DNA from: SAR324 cluster bacterium JCVI-SC AAA005 | Lineage (GTDB): Bacteria; SAR324; NAC60-12 | Reading direction: 5' to 3' | NCBI GenBank assembly: GCA_000224765.2 | Contig: AGAU01000322.1 | Coordinates: 1 to 59,175 of the forward strand | Length of the DNA stretch: 59,175 nucleotides | In this document: one piece after another, positions 47,824-56,551 of the stretch | Position numbering within the stretch: position 1 is the first letter of the stretch | Layout: every line of letters starts with the position of its first letter | Notes under the pieces: model-generated | Databases searched by the model: none | What the model was told of the DNA's origin: nothing | The model's input: only the letters and a program-made list of their open reading frames with translations | Program-made: the position numbers and the translations under genes

Positions 47824-49332
47824 ATGGCGGCCTTACTACAGTTGAATGAACGGGACAACGTACGCATTGCCTTACAAAAAATGCCTGCTGGCTTCGAAGT
47901 GGAAGGGCTACGCATTTTGGACGAAATTCCCTCTGGACATAAGGTGGCCATTCAACAGATCGAAAGAGACGCAGCTGTTATCAAATATGGCCAGGTGATT
48001 GGTTTTGCCAGTGAACCGATGGGTCCCGGACAGCACGTACACACCCACAACGTGATGGTGCACACCTTTGAACGTGAACACAATTTTGGTAGCCGAGTTC
48101 GTGGAACCGACTTTTTGGAAAACCCAGGCACCTTTGAAGGCTTTCACCGAGAAGATGGTCGAGTTGGGACTCGTAACTACGTTGGAATTATAACCTCTGT
48201 AAATTGCTCAGCAACCGTCGCCAAAGCAATTGCTAAAGCGTTTTCTGATGAGATGGTCCGCTCTGAATTCCCTAATGTTGATGGAGTCGTCGCTTTCACC
48301 CACGGAACAGGATGTGGACAGAACATTGATGGCCAAGGTCTAGCGATGCTACGCAGGGTCATCTCAGGTTATGCAGTTCATCCTAACATCGGTGGCGCCT
48401 TGATCCTAGGGTTGGGATGTGAAGTCAACCAAGTTTCAGCGCTTTTGGAAAATCAAGGTCTATCTCACTCAAATCGCTTAAAAGCTGGTACCATTCAAGA
48501 GAGTGGAGGAACTCGAAAAACGATTGAGCGTGGGATTGGAATGGTCAAGGAACTGTTACAGGAAGCTAATAAATCTGAGCGTAAAACTGCTAAGGCTGAG
48601 CACCTCAGTCTGAGCCTCCAGTGTGGTGGTTCTGATGGATATTCAGGGATTACAGCGAACCCATCACTGGGAGCCGCTGCAGATTTGTTGGTGCGCCACG
48701 GTGGTAGTGCTGTCTTGAGCGAGACCCCAGAAGTTTATGGCGCAGAACATTTGCTAACAAGCCGCGCAGTTCGACCAGAGGTTGGCGAAAAACTTTTAGA
48801 GAGAATCCGTTGGTGGGAAGAATACACTGCTCGAAACGGCGGGGAAATGAACAACAATCCTTCACCCGGAAACAAAGCAGGAGGGCTGACAACCATTCTT
48901 GAAAAATCGCTGGGAGCTGTGGCCAAGGGTGGCACTTCCGACATGGTCGCAGTCTATGAATATGCTGAGCGCCAAACTACCCGAGGCTTTGCTTTCATGG
49001 ATTCCCCTGGTTATGATCCTGTATCCGTGACTGGACAGGTCGCCTCTGGTTGTAACCTCGTCTGCTTCACCACAGGTCGAGGTTCTGTCTATGGTTGCAA
49101 ACCAGCGCCAAGTTTGAAATTAGCAACCAACACTCAAATGTTCCAAAGAATGGAAGAGGATATGGATATCAATTGTGGGTTGATCGTAGACGGGCAATCC
49201 AGTGTTCAGGCGGTAGGTGAAAAGATCTTCACCAGGCTTTTGGAAGTGGCTTCTGGAAGTCCAACCAAGAGTGAATCACTAGGATTCGGAGACAACGAAT
49301 TTTTACCCTGGCAAATTGGTGCGGTGATGTAA
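47824..49332 (+). CDS. Altronate/galactarate dehydratase family (UxaA type)
   Basis: 502 residues, full length. The N-terminal SAF domain (about 1-100) has VAIQQIERDAAVIKYGQVIGFA and HVHTHNV. The catalytic domain has GREDGRVGTRNYVG-like residues (seen as HREDGRVGTRNYVGI), THGTGCGQN, LGLGCEVNQ, LQCGGSDGYSGITANP and GRGSVYGCKPAPSLKLATN. The family dehydrates sugar acids to 2-keto-3-deoxy acids with an iron or other metal site. In this operon it would feed the SDR and hydrolase that follow. Normal ATG. Confidence 0.92.
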   Translation: MAALLQLNERDNVRIALQKMPAGFEVEGLRILDEIPSGHKVAIQQIERDAAVIKYGQVIGFASEPMGPGQHVHTHNVMVHTFEREHNFGSRVRGTDFLENPGTFEGFHREDGRVGTRNYVGIITSVNCSATVAKAIAKAFSDEMVRSEFPNVDGVVAFTHGTGCGQNIDGQGLAMLRRVISGYAVHPNIGGALILGLGCEVNQVSALLENQGLSHSNRLKAGTIQESGGTRKTIERGIGMVKELLQEANKSERKTAKAEHLSLSLQCGGSDGYSGITANPSLGAAADLLVRHGGSAVLSETPEVYGAEHLLTSRAVRPEVGEKLLERIRWWEEYTARNGGEMNNNPSPGNKAGGLTTILEKSLGAVAKGGTSDMVAVYEYAERQTTRGFAFMDSPGYDPVSVTGQVASGCNLVCFTTGRGSVYGCKPAPSLKLATNTQMFQRMEEDMDINCGLIVDGQSSVQAVGEKIFTRLLEVASGSPTKSESLGFGDNEFLPWQIGAVM

Positions 49333-49380
49333 GATCAAACACAATCATTCTATTTTTTTGACACGCAAGCACAGATTTTC

Positions 49381-50124
49381 ATGAAACGACTCCAAAACAA
49401 AAATATTCTCTTGACCGCTGCTGCCCAAGGTATTGGCCATACGTCCTTACTGCGATTTCTTGAAGAAGGTGCAACAGTCTGGGCTACTGACATCAACCTG
49501 GAGCCCCTCGAAGCTCTGAAGCACTCCGAGCAACAAGTAAAAGTCCGCAAGCTGGATGTCTGCGACCCTCACGAAATCGAAAAACTAATTGAAGAAATTG
49601 GCACAATTGATGTTCTTTTTAACTGTGCGGGTTTTGTACACAGTGGTACTATTCTGGAGTGTACTGAGGACGATTGGGACATGGCTTTTGAAATCAATGT
49701 TCGCTCCATGTATCGACTATCCAAGATCATTATCCCAAGGATGGTCTCTAACGGTGGAGGGGTCATCATCAATATGGCCTCAGTTGCCTCCAGCGTCAAA
49801 GGTATACCAAACCGCTTTGTTTATGGGACTTCCAAGGCAGCCGTCATTGGACTCACCAAAGCAATCGCAGCAGATTTCGTGAGTCAGGGCATACGCTGTA
49901 ACGCCATTTGCCCGGGCACTGTAGAAACTCCATCACTCAACGAAAGAATGGTGGCACAAGGAGGTGATTTGGAACAAGTCAGGTCTGCTTTTGTTGCTCG
50001 CCAACCAATGGGGCGCATCGGCTCTCCTGAAGAGATAGCGAACTTAGCAGTTTATCTAGCCTCTGATGAATCCTCTTACACTACTGGCGCCGTCTTTGCG
50101 ATTGACGGTGGCATGACCATTTGA
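49381..50124 (+). CDS. SDR-family oxidoreductase, probable 2-keto-3-deoxy-sugar-acid dehydrogenase
   Basis: 247 residues. Cofactor motif TAAAQGIGH in place of the usual TGxxxGIG, a feature I associate with the DHRS6/2-keto-3-deoxy-L-fuconate dehydrogenase branch. Then VWATDIN (aspartate, NAD preference), NCAGFVHSG, catalytic serine in MASVASSVKG and YxxxK in VYGTSKAA, ending YTTGAVFAIDGGM. The likely reaction oxidises a 2-keto-3-deoxy acid to a 2,4-diketo acid, which fits the hydrolase encoded next. Its ATG is 49 bases after the dehydratase stop. Confidence 0.85.
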   Translation: MKRLQNKNILLTAAAQGIGHTSLLRFLEEGATVWATDINLEPLEALKHSEQQVKVRKLDVCDPHEIEKLIEEIGTIDVLFNCAGFVHSGTILECTEDDWDMAFEINVRSMYRLSKIIIPRMVSNGGGVIINMASVASSVKGIPNRFVYGTSKAAVIGLTKAIAADFVSQGIRCNAICPGTVETPSLNERMVAQGGDLEQVRSAFVARQPMGRIGSPEEIANLAVYLASDESSYTTGAVFAIDGGMTI

Positions 50125-50134
50125 AGGAGTTAAT

Positions 50135-50983
50135 GTGAAACTAGTTCGTTACGGTGAGTCCAACCTAGAAAAACCAGGGATTCTTGATAATTTTGGCAAG
50201 CTCAGAGACCTTTCCCAGGTTATTCCAGATTTAGCAGGAGAATACCTGCTGCCTGATTCGATACAGCGACTTTGTGAGCTTGATGTTAACGGATTGACTG
50301 AAGTTAATGGTAATCCGCGTCTTGGACCCTGTGTAGGTCAAATTGGTAAATTCATTTGCATTGGGCTGAACTACTCTGATCACGCTGCCGAATCGGGTAT
50401 GCAAGTTCCACCAGAGCCCGTTATTTTTTTCAAAGCTACCAGCGCGGTCTGCGGTCCAAACGACAACCTCATCATTCCGCGTGGTTCTACCAAGACTGAT
50501 TGGGAGGTAGAGCTTGGGGTTGTCATTGGGAAACCATGTAAATACCTGACAGAAGAAGAAGCGCTCGATCACGTTGCTGGGTATTGTGTGATACATGACG
50601 TATCTGAACGAGCATACCAGCTGGAGAGGTCCGGTCAATGGGTCAAGGGGAAGAGTTGTGATACTTTCGGCCCAATCGGTCCGTGGTTAGTAACAACAGA
50701 TGAGATTTCTGACCCTCAAAATCTTGGACTCTGGCTTGAGGTAGATGGTCATCGTTATCAGGATGGCACAACGAACACAATGGTCTATGGAGTGGCATAC
50801 CTCGTTGCGTATCTAAGTCAATTTTTCACCTTACGGCCTGGTGATGTGATTTCTACAGGAACACCACCAGGTGTTGGGATGGGCGTAAAACCAAATCCAG
50901 TTTACTTACGACCAGGACAAGAAGTTCGGTTAGGAGTCGATGGTTTGGGCGAGCAACTACAAATCACAGTTTCGGATGAATAG
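50135..50983 (+). CDS. Fumarylacetoacetate hydrolase family protein, probable diketo-acid hydrolase
   Basis: 282 residues of the FAH superfamily. Metal-ligand and core motifs are FICIGLNYSDHAAESG, PVIFFKATSAVCGPND, DWEVELGVVIG (glutamates), VIHDVSERAYQLE and GTPPGVGMG. In L-fucose, L-rhamnose and L-arabinose oxidative routes a member of this family cleaves 2,4-diketo-3-deoxy acids into pyruvate and a 2-hydroxy acid. Its place after the dehydratase and SDR supports that role. Start GTG at 50135 after GAAGGAG. Confidence 0.88.
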   Translation: MKLVRYGESNLEKPGILDNFGKLRDLSQVIPDLAGEYLLPDSIQRLCELDVNGLTEVNGNPRLGPCVGQIGKFICIGLNYSDHAAESGMQVPPEPVIFFKATSAVCGPNDNLIIPRGSTKTDWEVELGVVIGKPCKYLTEEEALDHVAGYCVIHDVSERAYQLERSGQWVKGKSCDTFGPIGPWLVTTDEISDPQNLGLWLEVDGHRYQDGTTNTMVYGVAYLVAYLSQFFTLRPGDVISTGTPPGVGMGVKPNPVYLRPGQEVRLGVDGLGEQLQITVSDE

Positions 50984-50988
50984 AGACC

Positions 50989-51972
50989 ATGGATGTCTTT
51001 GTTTCTACCTATCCTTTTGGAGCCGATGATCCACAACCTCGCAAGTTGCTTGATGATTCAGATTTCAGCGTAAGTTACAATGAATTGCACCGTAAACTAG
51101 GTGTAAATGAGTTGATTGAACGTGCAAGTAAAACAAGAGTTCTTCTCGCTGGTACAGAAAATTTGATGCCTTTTTTGGAGCAAAACCCAAATCTCGAAAT
51201 GATTTCTAGGGTAGGGATTGGTCTGGATGGTGTCCCATTGAATGAATGTAGGCGTAGGGGCATTTGTGTGAGCTTCACCCCGGACGCTGTGACCATGGCC
51301 GTTGTAGAGTTGACTATCGGGCTAATGCTATCTGCGAGTCGGCATGTTGGTAATTTAGATCGCCGTCTTAGAGATGGTCAGTGGAGTCGGCCTAGTGGTC
51401 GGAGACTTGAGCATTCCGTGATTGGGCTTTTTGGCTTTGGAAGAATTGGCAGTCAGGTAGCTCGTATTCTAACAGCTTTTCGGCCCAAAGAAGTTCTGAT
51501 ACACGACACTTTGGACAAAACAGAGGAAATTCAAGCTTTGCGAAAATATGGTTTACGAATTCAGCAGGTAGAATTTGAAGAGATGCTGACCAAGTCTAAT
51601 CTTTTGTCGATCCATGTACCTCTTTACAAAAAAACCTGGCATCGGATTCGGCTAGAAGAACTGAAGCTGATGCCTTCAGGCTCTACTCTAGTCAATACTG
51701 CAAGAGGTGGAATCGTTGAGGAAGATGCCTTGGCTAGGGCCTTACAAAACGGCATTTTAGCAAGCGCCGCTATTGATGTTTTTGAATTGGAGCCATACAA
51801 AGGTCCTCTGACAGACTTGGAGAATCTTATCATGACCCCCCATATTGGTTCTTGCTCATACGATTGTCGATTTCGGATGGAACTGGAATCAGCAGAAGAA
51901 GCACTTCGGCACTTACGCGGGGAGCCTCTTCAACGAGAAGTCTCTGATCAAGAGTACGAATATCAATTATAG
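50989..51972 (+). CDS. D-isomer specific 2-hydroxyacid dehydrogenase
   Basis: 327 residues. NAD site GLFGFGRIGSQVARIL; catalytic arginine in NTARGGIVEED, glutamate in IDVFELEP and histidine in MTPHIGSCSYD. These enzymes interconvert 2-hydroxy and 2-keto acids such as glycolate/glyoxylate, lactate/pyruvate or phosphoglycerate. It could process the 2-hydroxy acid released by the preceding hydrolase. Last recognisable gene of the operon; ATG five bases after the hydrolase stop. Confidence 0.92.
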   Translation: MDVFVSTYPFGADDPQPRKLLDDSDFSVSYNELHRKLGVNELIERASKTRVLLAGTENLMPFLEQNPNLEMISRVGIGLDGVPLNECRRRGICVSFTPDAVTMAVVELTIGLMLSASRHVGNLDRRLRDGQWSRPSGRRLEHSVIGLFGFGRIGSQVARILTAFRPKEVLIHDTLDKTEEIQALRKYGLRIQQVEFEEMLTKSNLLSIHVPLYKKTWHRIRLEELKLMPSGSTLVNTARGGIVEEDALARALQNGILASAAIDVFELEPYKGPLTDLENLIMTPHIGSCSYDCRFRMELESAEEALRHLRGEPLQREVSDQEYEYQL

Positions 51973-52469
51973 TCTGAGGTTGAAACCTATTCCCCAAACC
52001 CCAGTAGCCCTGTCAATAACGCATAATAGACCATATAGAAATGGGGGTCCATTCTCCCTTGATCTCAAACTGCTAATCCTGCTACTGCAACCAACGAATA
52101 AGATTCATCCAAGATGCCAAGTTGAACTCGATCACAACAAAAATGAATCTTTCCCTGAGCATTACTGGTTGTGGCCAGATCCAAAACTACTCCAGAACAG
52201 TCCCGCCATGGCCGATAGATAGAATCCCAAGCACTATCATAGGAACAAGGACCAGTTTCAGCCCGAAGGCATCATGCTACACTTTCCCAAAAGTATTCAA
52301 CCGGCTGGTAGCACTGAAACGCTAATTTTCCAAAAGATTAGGTTTCATTGTGCCAATTAGAGTCCACTGATCCCAAAAGGCCCTAAGTAGAGTAAGCTTT
52401 ATGTAGCCCACTAATTGCTATTAAATGGGCGTCGCTCCTGTTTCTCTAAAAAGTTCTAAGGATGGATGT
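51973..52469. other. Gene-free region after the sugar operon
   Basis: About 500 bases with no recognisable gene. A short + strand stretch around 52122-52325 shows some protein-like composition but no start or family. No terminator was found directly after the operon. Confidence 0.4.
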
Positions 52470-52497
52470 TTGACAAACCGTTCTACCAAAGTAATCA
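52470..52497 (+). promoter_or_regulatory. Candidate sigma-70 promoter
   Basis: A consensus -35 TTGACA (52470-52475), 16-base spacer and -10 TAATCA (52492-52497). It is the best -35 box in this gap and faces the terminator at 52945. Confidence 0.5.
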
Positions 52498-53054
52498 GTC
52501 TAAACATCACCAGTGATTCATGGCTTCATTAGAAAGCAACAAGTATCTTCCATCGCAGACGCAAAGTTGGCAAGGCTCTTTGCCAACAATTTATGGGGGA
52601 CTGGCATCACCAAGCCGCGCTTCAGAAAATTAAAAAATCCAATAAATTCTATCCTAATTGGATTCTCGCAGGAATCCTCCCAGTTGTACTTATCGCCATG
52701 TACATCAAGTATGGAGGCCCATCACTCGCAAGGAGCAGAGCGACTCCTACCTTGATGAAATCATACTCACGCTGACAATTGAGATAGGTACTTTACGAAG
52801 CTTAAGGTGTAAAGAGCTAGGGTCTGAAGTGAGGCTTAGAATTGTATCACGAACCCAAAAAGGTTCGTTCAAACTTGTCTGTTGTAGTCAATCGGAAAAG
52901 ATTCTGGCCAATGCTAATTCAGCGAAGATGCAATTGAACCTTTGCGGTGGGGAGACTAAGCCCCAACGTTTTTTACGAAGAGTGAATGTCAAGGCGAGAC
53001 CAAGATCTACTCCTAGCCAGAACAAAAAGGTTTCCAGCTAGGTAGTAACTTGAA
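52498..53054 (+). other. Possible transcript without a conserved ORF (relic or noncoding RNA)
   Basis: From the candidate promoter to a terminator at 52974. Frames are broken: one reads KKSNKFYPNWILAGILPVVL (a single hydrophobic helix, from about 52650), and another continues with a soluble stretch (TIEIGTLRSLRCKELGSEVR). They would join by one frameshift near 52725. This could be a decayed single-helix membrane protein gene or an RNA gene. No family is recognised. Confidence 0.4.
52945..52974 (+). terminator. Rho-independent terminator
   Basis: CGGTGGGG pairs with CCCCAACG (one mismatch) around AGACTAAG, followed by six Ts (52969-52974). Orientation is rightward. Confidence 0.7.
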
Positions 53055-53558
53055 TCATACTAGGTAGTGAAGACTCTGCTCGACAAGTTGTTCTGGATCA
53101 GACGTGAAACCGTCGTCATCATCGAATTCTGCTCTAGAGAGAACTCCTCTAGTTTTGCGATTCAATTGCTGAAGAACTTCTTCGCTCTTCTCAGCGTGGT
53201 GCTTTGTCCAGGAGCGAACACCGCCACCAATTTTTGCTCCGTCCAACATCACGAATCCACCAGGTGGTACCGTGATATTGCCGGTAACTTCTGCCGTAGG
53301 ATGCAAGACCAATTGTTCCTGGCAGTACAAATCACCTTCTACACGTCCATGGATAACAGCTTGGCGGACCCACACATTTGCGAAGAGTTCCCCACTTGCT
53401 TCGATGAGGAGCAATCCAGAACAATCTAGTCTACCTTCAAAGTAACCACCAATTCGTACAGGGGTTGTGCAGTTCCAATGGCCGCTTCCCTGACTGCCTT
53501 TGGGCAGATAAACCGTCTCTGCCTGTGTTACTTTCGCTGACTTACGTTTCCAAAACAT
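53055..53558 (-). CDS. Bactofilin family cytoskeletal protein
   Basis: 167 residues. The central beta-helix repeat pattern of bactofilins is visible: IGGYFEGRLDCSGLLLIEAS, ANVWVRQAVIHGRVEGDLYC, and then LVLHPTAEVTGNITVPPGGF. Bactofilins polymerise without nucleotide and organise cell-shape or envelope machinery. The N-terminal basic/hydrophobic MFWKRKSAKV and the C-terminal polar tail lie outside the core. Start ATG at 53558, four bases after GGAGG. It follows enolase on the same strand, 36 bases away. Confidence 0.9.
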   Translation of the reverse strand: MFWKRKSAKVTQAETVYLPKGSQGSGHWNCTTPVRIGGYFEGRLDCSGLLLIEASGELFANVWVRQAVIHGRVEGDLYCQEQLVLHPTAEVTGNITVPPGGFVMLDGAKIGGGVRSWTKHHAEKSEEVLQQLNRKTRGVLSRAEFDDDDGFTSDPEQLVEQSLHYLV

Positions 53559-53596
53559 CAATCCTCCAGTTTGAACAGGTAATGCTCTGTGGACTC

Positions 53597-54871
53597 CTAG
53601 CGTCCAAATTGTGCTGAAGCACCAAGACTTGCCTCTATTTCTAGCAGGCGATTGTATTTTGCAATTCGCTCACTACGTGATGCAGAACCGGTCTTAATTT
53701 GTCCTCCTCCCATGGCTACTGCAAAATCTGCCATGAAAGTATCTTCGGTTTCACCACTTCGATGAGAGATAATATAGTTCCAGCCTGCCTTCTGACATAG
53801 TTGTACTGTTTCAACAGTTTCAGTGACTGTTCCAATCTGGTTTAGCTTGATCAAAACTGCGTTTGCAGCGTTGCTTTCAATGCCCTGCTGAACAAATCGC
53901 GTATTCGTTACGAAGAGGTCATCACCAACGATCTGTACCTTCTCCCCGAGTTGTTCAGTCATTGCTGTGAAGCCCGACCAATCATTTTCATCAAGAGGGT
54001 CCTCAATCGAGATAATCGGGTACTTTTCGCACATTTCCTGGTAGAAGTGCAACATTTCCTCACTCGACCGCCTGCCAGTTCCAGACCAACGGAAGTCATA
54101 TTGTCCATTTTGCTTGTCGCAGAATGAACTTGCAGCAGCGTCTAGCGCAAGAGAAATATCCTTGCCAGGTGAGTAACCAGCCGCATGAATTGCCTCAATT
54201 ATCAAATCACAAGCTTCTTCGTTGCTGCTTAAATTTGGAGCAAACCCACCTTCGTCTCCAACCCCAGTTGCATAGTTTTGCTTCAACAATATCTTTTTCA
54301 AGGCATGAAAAACTTCAGCTCCTACCCGTAGGGCTTCATGGAAAGTCGAACAACCGTTGGGCATAACCATGAATTCCTGCAAATCCACACTGTTGTCAGC
54401 ATGTTCACCCCCATTCAGGATATTCATCATTGGCACTGGCAGTCGAAATGACCCAATACCGCCAAGGTATTGGTAGAGTGGCATTTGGTGTGAGATGGCA
54501 GCAGTCTTAGCAACAGCCATCGAAACACCAAGAATAGCATTAGCGCCTAGTTTTTTCTTTGTTGGTGTCCCATCCAACTCCAACATGATTCGATCAATCT
54601 CTGCTTGGTTATCTGGTTGTAAGCCACATAATTCCGGAGCAATTCGAGTGTTCACATGCCCCACCGCAGTAAGAACCCCTTTCCCTCCGTAACGTTTCTT
54701 ATCGCCGTCACGCAGTTCCAAGGCTTCATTCTCACCAGTCGAGGCCCCTGAGGGAACAGAGGCGTCCGCTTTAGTCCCATCTTCTAGGAGAACAGAGACT
54801 TTTAGGGTTGGGTTCCCTCGAGAATCCAAGATTTCCAATGCTGATACAGACAGGATTCTATTACGAAGCAC
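53597..54871 (-). CDS. eno: Enolase
   Basis: Glycolytic 2-phosphoglycerate dehydratase, 424 residues. Clear motifs: [32 protein letters not shown], the catalytic glutamate region [12 protein letters not shown], the metal aspartates and glutamate in [12 protein letters not shown] and VGDDLFVTN, and the signature [14 protein letters not shown] with the catalytic lysine, then [11 protein letters not shown]. Starts with GTG, six bases after GGAGAA. A single complete copy with no defects, a useful contrast with the decayed genes elsewhere. Confidence 0.98.
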   Translation of the reverse strand: MLRNRILSVSALEILDSRGNPTLKVSVLLEDGTKADASVPSGASTGENEALELRDGDKKRYGGKGVLTAVGHVNTRIAPELCGLQPDNQAEIDRIMLELDGTPTKKKLGANAILGVSMAVAKTAAISHQMPLYQYLGGIGSFRLPVPMMNILNGGEHADNSVDLQEFMVMPNGCSTFHEALRVGAEVFHALKKILLKQNYATGVGDEGGFAPNLSSNEEACDLIIEAIHAAGYSPGKDISLALDAAASSFCDKQNGQYDFRWSGTGRRSSEEMLHFYQEMCEKYPIISIEDPLDENDWSGFTAMTEQLGEKVQIVGDDLFVTNTRFVQQGIESNAANAVLIKLNQIGTVTETVETVQLCQKAGWNYIISHRSGETEDTFMADFAVAMGGGQIKTGSASRSERIAKYNRLLEIEASLGASAQFGR

Positions 54872-54898
54872 AGAAGATTCTCCGATGATTAGGAAGTT

Positions 54899-55282
54899 TT
54901 AGGAGCGGAGTGTTTGGGTTACCCAAATTCCTAAACCGCACAAGCTCAAGCTTACAAATAAATTTAGGCTAATATTCAGCAGTGCTGTACGCCAAGCACC
55001 AGCTTGCATGAGGAGGACAGACTCGTAACTAAAGGTCGAAAACGTAGTAAAGGCTCCCATGAAACCACTCAGGATGAGGAGTCTTGCCCCAGAGTGCTTT
55101 TCAAGCAGAACGACGAAAATTCCAAAAGCTGCGGATCCAACAGCGTTGACAAAAATTGTTCCATAAGGAAATTGGTCCCCCAACCAAATCTGAAATTGTA
55201 GGCTGATCCACCATCTACTCACGGTCCCTAGACTACCGCCAAGTAGCAACCAGAGCCAAGGAAAATTTTGCAACAAAGTCAA
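54899..55282 (-). CDS. crcB: Fluoride ion channel/CrcB family
   Basis: 127 residues, four membrane helices, a dual-topology fluoride exporter. Family motifs: LGGSLGTVSRWW at the N-terminus, PYGTIFVNAVGSAAFG with the conserved asparagine, and GFMGAFTTFSTFSYES, the phenylalanine-rich pore region. Start is TTG at 55282 because a TGA lies two codons upstream and no ATG is available. No fluoride riboswitch was found in the leader. It lies 27 bases upstream of eno. Confidence 0.95.
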   Translation of the reverse strand: MTLLQNFPWLWLLLGGSLGTVSRWWISLQFQIWLGDQFPYGTIFVNAVGSAAFGIFVVLLEKHSGARLLILSGFMGAFTTFSTFSYESVLLMQAGAWRTALLNISLNLFVSLSLCGLGIWVTQTLRS

Positions 55283-55411
55283 CGATCAACCTTCAGTGTT
55301 CAATTTGTGCTGCAAATCTGACTTTCTTTATTTAAATGAGTTTTAAAAACCTAATTTGATAATTCTTTTCAATGCTTTCAACCTATACTGTTGTAGCAAA
55401 GTGAAAGGGAT

Positions 55412-55440
55412 TTGTGTTGTCACTTCTAGAATCCTATACT
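55412..55440 (+). promoter_or_regulatory. Sigma-70-like promoter of the FecR/cyclase genes
   Basis: TTGTGT (55412-55417), 17-base spacer, TATACT (55435-55440). The spacing is ideal and the predicted start is about 100 bases upstream of the FecR-like gene. CCTATACT also occurs 51 bases upstream (55382), perhaps a second promoter. Confidence 0.55.
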
Positions 55441-55491
55441 AGCTATTAATTTTGTCCAGTTAGTGTGTCGTTCCGGCCCTTTACACCTAAA

Positions 55492-55516
55492 AGAAATCTT
55501 TCTGCTAAAGATTTCT
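55492..55516 (+). promoter_or_regulatory. Hairpin in the FecR-gene leader
   Basis: AGAAATCTTT and AAAGATTTCT, perfect ten-base arms with a CTGCT loop, ending 33 bases before the start codon. There is no U-run, so it may be an operator or a leader structure rather than a terminator. Confidence 0.55.
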
Positions 55517-55531
55517 AAAGTGTTTCCATAA

Positions 55532-56479
<948 letters not shown>

Positions 56480-56551
56480 GCAACAACTACTCACCAACTT
56501 TGGGCATCTTCTCTAGATGCCTCCTCTCCCACCGAAATGTAGAACAGTTCC

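Noticed and set aside
53067..53429. Long + strand frame opposite the bactofilin gene
   Set aside because: Antisense shadow of a clear bactofilin beta-helix; no ribosome binding site or family.
55283..55411. Fluoride riboswitch upstream of crcB
   Set aside because: The conserved GGNGAUG-type core and pseudoknot elements were not found in the short leader; TTG start follows closely.
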